Below, piece after piece: positions 6,440 to 14,450 of a stretch of DNA of 18,419 bases (the stretch's first letter is position 1; each line of letters starts with the position of its first letter). This DNA is from WVXP01 sp964348095 (GTDB lineage: Bacteria; Desulfobacterota; BSN033; WVXP01), in NCBI GenBank assembly GCA_964348095.1, contig CAYGBK010000099.1:1-18419 (forward strand), in the 5' to 3' direction. The notes under the pieces were generated by a model, which was not told the DNA's origin, made no database searches, and was given only the letters and a program-made list of their open reading frames with translations. The translations under genes were made by a program, and so were the position numbers.

Positions 6440-7804
6440 ATGGCCAAAAACAAAACCTTCTACGCCTGTCAATCGTGCGGGTTTCACTCGCCCAAATGGC
6501 TCGGGAAATGTCCAAACTGTGGGGAGTGGGAGAGCCTGACAGAGGAGAGAATCATCGAAGAACCGCCAGCGAAGAGATCGTCAGCGAGTCTCGGCGCTGG
6601 GGAGTCACCCCGCCCGATCACCGACATCCAACTAAACGGCAAGGACCGGCTTCATTGTGGGATCGACGAGTTCGACCGGGTCCTGGGTGGAGGAATTGTT
6701 GGTGGATCTGTGGTCCTGATCGGCGGGGATCCGGGCATCGGGAAGTCTACCCTCCTTCTACAAGTGCTTGATGGGCTTGCCAGCCAGGGGCAAAATGTTC
6801 TCTACGTCTCGGGCGAGGAGTCGGCCGAACAGACCAAGATGAGAGCCGATAGGCTCGGTATTCACGCCTCGAATCTCCTCGTCCTCTGCGAGACTTCAGT
6901 GGATGGCGTCCTTGAAAACATCCGAGAAACAGAACCCCGGGTGGTCGTGATCGACTCGATCCAGACTGTCTTTTCTCCCGATCTCCAATCGGCTGCAGGA
7001 AGCATCAGCCAGGTTCGAGAAACATCCAACCGGATCATTTATACTGCAAAATCCACCGGTCTTCCGGTGCTTCTGATTGGTCATGTGACCAAAGATGGGG
7101 CCATCGCTGGCCCAAGGGTTCTGGAGCACATGGTCGACACGGTTCTCTATTTTGAAGGCGATGCGGGGCATTCCTATCGAATTCTCAGGGCAGTGAAGAA
7201 CCGTTTTGGCTCCACCAATGAAATCGGTGTCTTTGAAATGCGAGACGCTGGCCTGACGGCGGTCTCGAGTCCATCGGAGATTTTCCTCGCCGAGAGGCCT
7301 TCGAATGCCTCTGGCTCTGTTGTTGTGCCGAGTGTGGAAGGAACACGACCTGTTCTCGTTGAACTTCAGGGGCTTGTGACCAAGAGCTTTCTGGCTATGC
7401 CAAGGCGAACAACCACGGGCGTGGACTATCATCGTGTTGCCATCCTTGTGGCCGTGCTGGAGAAGAAGGTGGGTCTCAATCTGTTCGATCAAGATATCTT
7501 TCTCAACGTGGCCGGAGGAATCAGAGTGACTGAGCCAGGGGCAGACCTGGGCGTCGTCGCCGCAATCGTATCAAGCTTCCAGGACCGCCCAGTGGCTGAA
7601 AAAACGGTCCTCTTTGGGGAGGTAGGCCTCGGCGGTGAGGTTAGGGCAGTGGCCCAGTCAGAGCCAAGGGTCAAAGAGTCGGCCAAGATGGGTTTCAAGC
7701 GATGCCTTCTGCCAAAAGCTAACCTCGAGAGAATCAAGCCGGATAAGGAGATGGAAATCCTCGGAGTCAGATCGGTGGAAGACATGATAAAGGTTTTATT
7801 CTAG
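6440..7804 (+). CDS. radA: DNA repair protein RadA (Sms)
   Basis: RadA is a RecA-like DNA-dependent ATPase and branch-migration helicase acting in recombinational repair. The 454-residue protein has the full layout. An N-terminal zinc finger uses Cys 10, 13, 24 and 27 (YACQSCG, GKCPNCGEWESL). The RecA-like core has Walker A GGDPGIGKST (about 95-104), VSGEES, Walker B VVVIDSIQT, and the RadA-specific KNRFG motif (253-257). The C-terminal Lon-protease-like domain has GVDYHRVAILVAVLEKK and VAGGIRV. I start at ATG 6440 (MAKNKTFYA), the usual family start, although a TTG lies three codons upstream; the ribosome site is a modest GAGGG. Nothing is missing. Confidence 0.97.
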   Translation: MAKNKTFYACQSCGFHSPKWLGKCPNCGEWESLTEERIIEEPPAKRSSASLGAGESPRPITDIQLNGKDRLHCGIDEFDRVLGGGIVGGSVVLIGGDPGIGKSTLLLQVLDGLASQGQNVLYVSGEESAEQTKMRADRLGIHASNLLVLCETSVDGVLENIRETEPRVVVIDSIQTVFSPDLQSAAGSISQVRETSNRIIYTAKSTGLPVLLIGHVTKDGAIAGPRVLEHMVDTVLYFEGDAGHSYRILRAVKNRFGSTNEIGVFEMRDAGLTAVSSPSEIFLAERPSNASGSVVVPSVEGTRPVLVELQGLVTKSFLAMPRRTTTGVDYHRVAILVAVLEKKVGLNLFDQDIFLNVAGGIRVTEPGADLGVVAAIVSSFQDRPVAEKTVLFGEVGLGGEVRAVAQSEPRVKESAKMGFKRCLLPKANLERIKPDKEMEILGVRSVEDMIKVLF

Positions 7805-7977
7805 GCTTCCTAAAGGGGAGGTTTGAGAACCGCTGCGCTTGACGAGTGCCATGCGCCAATGGGGTTTGCTCAGGGCAGGATCCCCTGATTTTGGGGATTG
7901 AACTGTGGGCCTCGAGTCCCGGGCAGCGCAGCGGGCCGAGGTCCTGGTCCTTACGGGAAAGGAAGGGGTGAATAAGT
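7805..7977 (+). promoter_or_regulatory. Structured leader between radA and the hydrolase gene
   Basis: Two potential hairpins are visible. ATCCCC-TGATTTT-GGGGAT lies at 7880-7898. A nested stem has outer arms CCTCG 7910-7914 / CGAGG 7937-7941 and inner arms CCCG 7918-7921 / CGGG 7932-7935. Neither is followed by a T-run, so they do not look like a classic intrinsic terminator. The second ends 36 bases before the TTG start. Possible roles are a mRNA leader, a processing site or a Rho-type boundary. Confidence 0.3.
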
Positions 7978-9318
7978 TTGAACCGAAAAGGAGGGATCTT
8001 TGTTGTTATCTGTTTCTTTGTTGTGATGGCTGTCAGTCGGGTCTGGTTCGTGAGGCCGGTCGCCGGGAGTGAGTTTATTGCTGGAAAAGCAACATTCTCT
8101 GGGCGTGCGATAGGATCACTCGGTTCAGGGGGTGAGAAAATCATAGCCGCACAGGTGAGCCTTTTCTATTGCCAAAACCTTCGAGATCTTGAAACGAAAA
8201 TAAGAGAGCTGGCTGTGGCGGGCGTAAATACCCTCATTGTTCGGGTTTTTCAGAATGAGGGGGATAGACCCTATCAATTCGCCACAGCACGGTATCCCTC
8301 GGGAGTCTATTTCCAGACCCGGCATGCCCCTGTGGTAGGCGATGTTCTGGGAGTCGTGGTCAGGCTCGCACATCGCTACGGGTTGAAGGTTTTTGCCTGG
8401 ATGACCACTCGCTACGCCAATTACGGCTTCGAGAGCTCGATGGGGCTGCGCGGTTTCTTTTATGATTTCGAGAAGGGGATTATGGCGCCAGGAAAAGGAT
8501 TCAACCTCTTTCGGCAGGACGTTGTTACACGCCTTGAGGGGCTGTACGGCGATTTAGCCCAGTATCCTATTGATGGAATTCTTTTTCAAGATGACCTGAT
8601 ATTGAAACATAACGAGGGATTCAGCGATGAGGCGAGACAGCTTTTTTTCAAGGATCACGGTTATGACCCCCACCCGTCGCTCTTGTACGGGGAGACCTCA
8701 ACGGGAGACGGCGGGAGGATTGTGGTTTCCAATTATACGGATCGTTTCTGGATTTGGGCCCGTTGGAAAAACCGGAACGTGTTGGCCTTGGCTCAAAAGC
8801 TCATGAATGCCGCGAGGACGATAAGACCGGATCTCCGATTTGCTATCAATATTTTTTACGAGTCAATTTTAGAGCCCGAAAATGCAATGGCCTGGTATTC
8901 GCAGAGTCTCGCGGCGGCGCGGGACCTCTCCTTTGACTATTTCTCAATCATGGCCTACCACAGACAGATGCAGGAGGAACTGAATCTCACGACCATCGAG
9001 GAGACGGAAGATCAGTTTGCCCATCTCACAGAAAAAGCGGTTGACATGGTGGGCGATCCGTCACGGGTCCTCATGAAAGTCCAGGCCGTAGATTGGAGGG
9101 ACTCGAGGCTTCTTCCTGTGGAGGAGACAGAGAGGTTCCTCCGAATCGTGGGGGCGAAACCAGAAATGCACGTCGCCGTGGTTCCCTACCAGCCCGATCT
9201 ACCCATGGGTAGGATGATTCGTTCTCTCAAACGACCGCGCGCTTATGCAAAATGGGCACTGGAGGATTCTGGCATGAGGGCTATACATGGGCCTCACCCC
9301 AGTTTTTCCCCCAGGTGA
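7978..9318 (+). CDS. PgaB C-terminal-like glycoside hydrolase (GHL13 family), membrane-anchored or secreted
   Basis: This 446-residue protein starts at TTG 7978, chosen because GGAAGGGGTG ends 7 bases before it. Residues 6-24 are hydrophobic (IFVVICFFVVMAVSRVW), a signal peptide or membrane anchor, after which the protein should lie outside the membrane. The body matches the GHL13-type (beta/alpha)8 hydrolase that forms the C-terminal half of PgaB: NTLIVRVFQNEGD, the LAHRYGLKVFAWMTTR block, and PIDGILFQDDLIL (199-209), whose paired Asp residues are the likely catalytic site. It also has RFAINIFYES and FDYFSIMAYHRQM. There is no polysaccharide deacetylase domain, so it is not a full PgaB. A role in cutting an exported amino-sugar polymer is an inference. 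The 3' end overlaps polA by 38 bp, convergent. Confidence 0.8.
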   Translation: MNRKGGIFVVICFFVVMAVSRVWFVRPVAGSEFIAGKATFSGRAIGSLGSGGEKIIAAQVSLFYCQNLRDLETKIRELAVAGVNTLIVRVFQNEGDRPYQFATARYPSGVYFQTRHAPVVGDVLGVVVRLAHRYGLKVFAWMTTRYANYGFESSMGLRGFFYDFEKGIMAPGKGFNLFRQDVVTRLEGLYGDLAQYPIDGILFQDDLILKHNEGFSDEARQLFFKDHGYDPHPSLLYGETSTGDGGRIVVSNYTDRFWIWARWKNRNVLALAQKLMNAARTIRPDLRFAINIFYESILEPENAMAWYSQSLAAARDLSFDYFSIMAYHRQMQEELNLTTIEETEDQFAHLTEKAVDMVGDPSRVLMKVQAVDWRDSRLLPVEETERFLRIVGAKPEMHVAVVPYQPDLPMGRMIRSLKRPRAYAKWALEDSGMRAIHGPHPSFSPR

Positions 9319-11950
9319 TCGCAACTTTCAGTGGAACTGACATCTCCATGACCCCTTCCATTTCGTTCCGAATCAGCTCGCTCACAGCGTCGAGCTCTCG
9401 GTCTGGGGCTTCGAAGACCAGTTCATCGTGAACCTGCAGAATCATCTTTGTCGAGAATCCGTCATCGCTGAGTCTTTTGTGGATCCGAATCATTGCTATT
9501 TTTATGAGGTCAGCAGCTGTCCCCTGAATTGGCGTATTGATGGCGGTTCTTTCCGCAAACTGGCGCAGTGGTCGGTTCGAGCTATTGATCTCCGGAAGGT
9601 AACGTCTCCGGTTGAACAAAGTGGTCACGTACCCTTTCTGTTGTGCCTCCTGAATGATTTTATCGATGTAGGATTTTACGCCTCCATGCTTGTCGAAGTA
9701 CTCCTCGATGTAGGCCTGAGCGACCTTTGTGTCGACTCCAAGTTCTTTGGCCAGGCCATAGGCGCTCATCCCGTAAATAACACCAAAATTGATGACCTTA
9801 GCCTCCCGCCTCATGAGATCATCGACCTTGTCTGGAGAGACGCCAAAGATTCCCGCTGCTGTCCTCTGATGAACGTCCTCGTCCCTTTGAAAAGCAGCCG
9901 TCAAGGTCGAATCCCGAGAGATGTGGGCGAGGATTCTTAGCTCGATTTGGGCGTAGTCGGCTGACAGTATAGAGCACCCCCTACCAGTGATGAAAGCTTT
10001 TCTGATTCTCCGTCCTTCCTCGGTACGAATAGGAATATTCTGCAGATTTGGGTTGCTACTCGAGAGCCTTCCTGTGGCTGTCACAGTCTGGTTGTAAGAG
10101 GTGTGAATTCGTCCAGTTTCGCCGTTTACAAGTGTAGGCAGAGCGTCCGCGTAAGTCGATTTCAGCTTTGAGAGTCCCCTGAACTCGATAATCTTGGCAG
10201 GAAGGGGGTGGGTTACAGCGAGTTTGGACAGGACCTCCTCATCCGTTGAGAAACTCGTCTTGGTTTTCTTAATGGGCGGAAGTTTCAGTTTGTTGAAAAG
10301 GATGTCTCCTAGCTGTTTCGGGGAGCTAATGTTGAAGGACTCTCCCGCGAGATCGTATATTTCCCTCATCAGTCGATTCAAGCTCTTCTCGAACTCTTTG
10401 GAGAGCTCCGCCAGAAGTGAAAGATCCAACTTTACGCCGTTCATTTCCATGTCTGAAAGAACAAAAATGAGCGGGAATTCTATTTCACGGTAAAGGTCTG
10501 ACAGTCCTCCCTCTTCCAATTTGGAAGCGAGTGTATGAGAGAGTTGAAAGCTAACGTCGCACGCCTCGCAGGCAACTGGGCCGATTTCTTCGACGGCAAT
10601 GTCTTCTGGCGCACGGGCTTTTTGCCCTGTGCCCATCAGCTCCTTTCTCGAGATCATTCGATGGTCCAGATATTCTTCGGCGAGAGTGCCGAGGCCGTGG
10701 TCATGACGGGTGGGATTGAAAAGGTATGAGGCAACCATCGCATCGGTTTCCCATCCGGCAATCTCCAGACCTTCTCGTTTAGAGAGAATGTGGGATCGTT
10801 TGATGTCATATCCATATTTCTTGATCAGCGGATCTTGGAGAAAAGGTTTCAGTTTTTTGAGCACCCCGTGCTTGGATAAATATTTAGCATGACCCTTTGA
10901 GTCCTGAGCCAGCGGGATATAACAGGCGTGGTGCGGTTCGAAGGAAATGGCAATGCCAAGCATGTGTCTGTCCATAGGAGAGAAGCCTAAGGGTTCGATG
11001 GAAATTGCGATGGGTTTTCGGGATGCCATCCTGGAGATCACCTTGTTCAAGGCCTTCTGGTCGAGAACGGGCGCATAGTTCGTTTCCCGTCTCTCGGCCG
11101 CAGGAAGCTCCCGCAGAAGCCTGGTAAATTCGAGTTCCTTAAAGATCTCCTTGAGTGTTTCTTTGAACTGACCTGTAAAAGAAAAATTGTTCAGATGGTA
11201 ATCGAGAGGGACTTGAGTATCTAGCGTTACAAGTTGCTTGCTCAGTCGAGCCTGATCGGCAAAAAGGGTGAGCTTCTCCCCGAGTTTGGCCTTAGATACT
11301 TTTTCCACATTTTCGAGGAGATTCTCTAGAGAGCCGAATTCCTGAATCAATGTAGCAGCTGTCTTAAGGCCGATTCCCGGAACTCCTGGAATGTTATCGA
11401 TGGTGTCGCCGGTTAGGGCCAGTAAATCGACCAGCTTTTTCGGTTCAACACCGAACCGGTCCTTGATCTCCGCAAGGCCAAAAGACCTGTTTTTCATGGT
11501 ATCGATGACGGTAACCTTTCCGCCGACTAACTGGAAAATATCCTTGTCTCCGGTAATAATGCGGACTGGATGGCCCTTCTGAATGGCTTCTACGGTTAAC
11601 GTACCGATTATGTCGTCTGCCTCATAGCCTTCCTTTTCTAGAATAGCGATTTCCATTCCATCGACAACTTGCTTGATGTACGGAATCTGGGGGGCGAGTC
11701 GTTCTGGCATGGCCGGTCGATTGGCCTTGTAGGCCGCGTAAACTTCATTTCTGAAAGAGGGGCCGGGGGCATCAAAAATCACGGCGAGCAGTTCTGGATT
11801 GAACTCCTTGATGACTTTAAGCAGCATGTTCGTAAAGCCGAGGGTCGCGTTGGTGGGAATTCCTTTCGAGTTTGAGAGCGGCGGGAGGGCAAAGAATGCC
11901 CTGAAAATATAGGAACTCCCATCGATGAGGTAGAGAGGAGGTTTTTCCAT
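9281..11950 (-). CDS. polA: DNA polymerase I, proofreading site degenerate
   Basis: This 889-residue Pol I fills gaps and removes RNA primers. The 5'-3' nuclease domain (1-285) is intact: YLIDGSSYIFRAF, GYEADDIIGT, IITGDKDIFQL and the helix-hairpin-helix GVPGIGLKTAA. The polymerase domain (about 490-889) has motif A SADYAQIELR (663-672), motif B RREAKVINFGVIYG and motif C QVHDELVFE. The middle 3'-5' exonuclease domain keeps its fold but lacks most metal and catalytic residues. Compared with E. coli, D355 is Ser317, D424 is about Ser386, Y497 is Val459 and D501 is Ala463; only E357 (Glu319) remains. Proofreading is therefore expected to be absent. The ATG at 11950 lies 17 bp behind the GGDEF gene and has no strong ribosome site. 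Confidence 0.97.
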   Translation of the reverse strand: MEKPPLYLIDGSSYIFRAFFALPPLSNSKGIPTNATLGFTNMLLKVIKEFNPELLAVIFDAPGPSFRNEVYAAYKANRPAMPERLAPQIPYIKQVVDGMEIAILEKEGYEADDIIGTLTVEAIQKGHPVRIITGDKDIFQLVGGKVTVIDTMKNRSFGLAEIKDRFGVEPKKLVDLLALTGDTIDNIPGVPGIGLKTAATLIQEFGSLENLLENVEKVSKAKLGEKLTLFADQARLSKQLVTLDTQVPLDYHLNNFSFTGQFKETLKEIFKELEFTRLLRELPAAERRETNYAPVLDQKALNKVISRMASRKPIAISIEPLGFSPMDRHMLGIAISFEPHHACYIPLAQDSKGHAKYLSKHGVLKKLKPFLQDPLIKKYGYDIKRSHILSKREGLEIAGWETDAMVASYLFNPTRHDHGLGTLAEEYLDHRMISRKELMGTGQKARAPEDIAVEEIGPVACEACDVSFQLSHTLASKLEEGGLSDLYREIEFPLIFVLSDMEMNGVKLDLSLLAELSKEFEKSLNRLMREIYDLAGESFNISSPKQLGDILFNKLKLPPIKKTKTSFSTDEEVLSKLAVTHPLPAKIIEFRGLSKLKSTYADALPTLVNGETGRIHTSYNQTVTATGRLSSSNPNLQNIPIRTEEGRRIRKAFITGRGCSILSADYAQIELRILAHISRDSTLTAAFQRDEDVHQRTAAGIFGVSPDKVDDLMRREAKVINFGVIYGMSAYGLAKELGVDTKVAQAYIEEYFDKHGGVKSYIDKIIQEAQQKGYVTTLFNRRRYLPEINSSNRPLRQFAERTAINTPIQGTAADLIKIAMIRIHKRLSDDGFSTKMILQVHDELVFEAPDRELDAVSELIRNEMEGVMEMSVPLKVAITWGKNWGEAHV

Positions 11951-11967
11951 GATATGGATTCTGCGTA

Positions 11968-12909
11968 TCAGGATGGACCGTCTCCGGTGGCATTTCGAGT
12001 TCTGAGGCTGGCGGTAATCGTCTGAACTCTGTTGCCACCAGAGCTCTTGGCCAGATATAGGGCGTCATCAGCTGCTTTGACAAAAGACTCCGCATCTAAG
12101 CCTTTTAGGTATTCCGCAAGGCCGATGCTCACCGTGATGGAACCCAGTTCTGCTTTTTCTATCATGACCCGAAGTCTTTCGGCGATATCCAAGGCTTTGT
12201 TGAGATCGACACCAATCAGAATAATTGCGAATTCGTCGCCTCCGTAGCGGTATCCTGTGTCGACATTGCTCCGAATACAGTGAGATACGATCTCACCGAT
12301 CTTCGTGAGGACCCTGTCACCCTCGAGGTGTCCATAGACGTCATTGTACTCTTTGAAATTGTCCAAATCGAACATCAGCAGCGCGAGGGTGTGTCGCTGG
12401 CGCTCTGCCCGCGTAAGTTCGGCTTCAAGGGTGCTGAAAAAATGGCGGTGATTGTAAAGGCCAGTGAGATCATCGGTAACTGAAAGCCGTCGGATCTCTT
12501 CCTCGAGTTTCTGTTTTTCACGAACAATTCTCGTTTTTTCAACACATTTCTGGACTACATATACGAGGTGGTCATTTTCAAAGGGTTTTCGGATGAAGTC
12601 AGTGGCTCCGTCCTTGAGAGCTTGGATTGCGTTATCTACTGTTGCATATGCCGTTAGGATGATGACGGCCTGATCAGGGTTTTTACTATGAATTTTTCTC
12701 AGAGCCTCATTGCCATCAATTCCTGGAAGGTTAATATCCATTATCACTACTTCCGGACCATTGTTCAGAGCGATCTTGACGCCCTCTTCCCCTGTGTAGG
12801 CGGTTAACACCTCGTAACCCTCATACTCGAGGAGTTTCTTTATGATCTCGATGGTGTCGGGGACGTCGTCAACGATCAGAACCTTCGTCCGATTGTCTGC
12901 TTGGTCCAT
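11968..12909 (-). CDS. Response regulator with GGDEF (diguanylate cyclase) output
   Basis: This is a 313-residue protein. The start chosen is ATG 12909 (MDQADNRTKVLIVDD) rather than an upstream in-frame codon at 12990, because the receiver fold begins right after it. The receiver (8-125) has acidic D14/D15, phospho-acceptor D58 (VVIMDINLPG), T86 and K108 (FIRKPF). A coiled linker follows (about 126-143). The GGDEF domain (144-305) carries LTGLYNHRHF, metal-binding FDLDNFK, NDVYGHLEGD and GGDEF at 223-227, so it should make cyclic di-GMP from GTP. The inhibitory RxxD site is missing: the residue nine before GGDEF is Ser, not Arg. The start lies 41 bp inside the kinase gene, so the two are translationally coupled and probably cognate. 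Confidence 0.93.
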   Translation of the reverse strand: MDQADNRTKVLIVDDVPDTIEIIKKLLEYEGYEVLTAYTGEEGVKIALNNGPEVVIMDINLPGIDGNEALRKIHSKNPDQAVIILTAYATVDNAIQALKDGATDFIRKPFENDHLVYVVQKCVEKTRIVREKQKLEEEIRRLSVTDDLTGLYNHRHFFSTLEAELTRAERQRHTLALLMFDLDNFKEYNDVYGHLEGDRVLTKIGEIVSHCIRSNVDTGYRYGGDEFAIILIGVDLNKALDIAERLRVMIEKAELGSITVSIGLAEYLKGLDAESFVKAADDALYLAKSSGGNRVQTITASLRTRNATGDGPS

Positions 12910-14446
12910 CTTTGGAAACCTTGCCCACTGGCAGCGTAAAGGAGAAAGTGCTTCCTTCCCCCAATTGGGAATCAACCCAGATTCTGCCACCGTGCTCCTG
13001 GATGATTCCTCTCACAATAGAGAGCCCCAAGCCGGTTCCTCCAAACTTCTTGCGGTCCACCTGGAAGAACTCATCGAAGATGGCCTCAAGTTTGTCTTCA
13101 GGGATCCCCACGCCTTGGTCTGAGACTTCCGATAGCACATGGCCATTGTGAGGACGTGCAGTGATTTGAATCTCACCTCCATTGGGTGAGAATTTCAGGG
13201 CATTTGAAAGGAGATTGATGTAGACATCGTGTAGTCGATTCCGATCAGCAAAGACTGAGATACCCTTAGGAATGTTCAATTTGACGGTAAACTTCTTGTC
13301 CATTGGACCTATTTCGTCAAGATACTCTTGCACCGCACTCCCCAGTTTGATCTCCTCCGGTTCGAGTTCCCTCTTCCCGGACCGAATCTCGGCGGCAAGC
13401 AGAAAATCCTCCATGATCTTTTGAACCCGATTGGTATTTCTCTGAATGGTCTGCAGATAGTGGAAGAGGTTCTCAGGGACCTCACCTTCCTTGCCGCTAA
13501 CAACAAAATCTACATTGGCCTTGATGGCTGTAAATGGGGTCTTAAGTTCATGAGAGATGGTTCCGATGAATCTCGACTTCATCTCGTCGAGGGCGCGAAG
13601 CTCCTCATTGACCCTTTCCAGTTCGGTCTTTGCCTCTTTGACATCTTCCAGAATGTTGATTGTCGCCATCCGAGAATCAGAAAGGTCTTTCACCCGCTCC
13701 TGCAACTCTTCCGTTCTTTGTTCCACCTTCTTCTCTAGGGTTTTGCTATACTCTTCTAATTGAGAATGGGACTGTTGAAGTCTAAAAGCCATGTCGTTTA
13801 GCGCTTCCGACAAGTCTCTGATCTCGCCGCTGGAGACAACCTTCACAGGGTTAAGTTCTCCCCTCGCGATGCGCTGCGTTGCATCGACGAGTTTTCTGAT
13901 AGGATTGACCGTGACCTGCACAACAAGAAGGGTTGCCAGAATGCCAAGGGCAACAACCACGAGAGCCAAGAATATGGCATTTTTCTTCAAAGAGGCGATT
14001 TTGTTGGTCCATTGCATCGAGGACAGGACTACCCATGCGGTTGCCATGGACTCTGTTTCATTTGACTCGCCCGTTCCAGGGCCAGAAATGGGATAAGAAA
14101 AAGTGACTGTCTGTTCAGATTCGGAGGTGTAACCACTGTTTCTCGCTTGAGCCAGGATTCGCCCCTGGCCGTCCTTGATAGCACAGTAGACCACGCCTTT
14201 CTGCTCTACACATCGATCAACAATGGGGCGGAGGTAGGCTTGGTCGGTACTAGGAATCATCGCCTGGACTTGTCTGGCCAAGTCACTGGAAAGTTCAAGC
14301 CCCTGACTTTTCAGAACCTCCTTTGCCATGTTCTTCTCATGACTGATAAAGAAGATACTGAGAGTCAAGCATGCCAGAACGATCAGCGTGGATACGGTCA
14401 GAATGAATCTGGTACGAATGCCAAGTTGGCTCGGCCGTCTTCTCAT
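12869..14446 (-). CDS. Membrane sensor histidine kinase (HAMP-HisKA-HATPase)
   Basis: This is a 525-residue kinase starting at ATG 14446 (MRRRPSQLG). A longer frame to 14587 would run into the radical SAM gene and adds no domain. Layout: TM1 about 14-35, an extracytoplasmic sensor region about 36-156, TM2 157-178, and HAMP about 179-231. A coiled coil 232-290 is followed by HisKA with phospho-His 299 in ISHELKTPF. HATPase_c follows, with N box NLLSNALKFS (411-420), G1 DQGVGI, F box FDEFF and G2 GGTGLGLSI. The extracytoplasmic region has YLRPIVDRCVEQKGVVYCAI, a small single-domain sensor of unknown ligand. It starts 4 bp behind the ahbD stop and overlaps the regulator gene by 41 bp, which is presumably its phosphorylation partner. 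Confidence 0.93.
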   Translation of the reverse strand: MRRRPSQLGIRTRFILTVSTLIVLACLTLSIFFISHEKNMAKEVLKSQGLELSSDLARQVQAMIPSTDQAYLRPIVDRCVEQKGVVYCAIKDGQGRILAQARNSGYTSESEQTVTFSYPISGPGTGESNETESMATAWVVLSSMQWTNKIASLKKNAIFLALVVVALGILATLLVVQVTVNPIRKLVDATQRIARGELNPVKVVSSGEIRDLSEALNDMAFRLQQSHSQLEEYSKTLEKKVEQRTEELQERVKDLSDSRMATINILEDVKEAKTELERVNEELRALDEMKSRFIGTISHELKTPFTAIKANVDFVVSGKEGEVPENLFHYLQTIQRNTNRVQKIMEDFLLAAEIRSGKRELEPEEIKLGSAVQEYLDEIGPMDKKFTVKLNIPKGISVFADRNRLHDVYINLLSNALKFSPNGGEIQITARPHNGHVLSEVSDQGVGIPEDKLEAIFDEFFQVDRKKFGGTGLGLSIVRGIIQEHGGRIWVDSQLGEGSTFSFTLPVGKVSKDGPSRQSDEGSDR

Positions 14447-14450
14447 GTCT

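Noticed and set aside
6896..7492. 198-codon frame antisense to radA
   Set aside because: Entirely inside radA, whose own motifs are complete; frame is a codon-usage shadow.
7767..8144. 125-codon minus-strand frame across the radA/hydrolase junction
   Set aside because: Antisense shadow of two well-supported plus-strand genes; no start signals or family resemblance.
12910..12990. Upstream in-frame start of the RR-GGDEF gene at 12990
   Set aside because: The extra 27 residues precede the receiver fold and are encoded over the kinase's conserved C-terminal region; ATG 12909 fits the family start.
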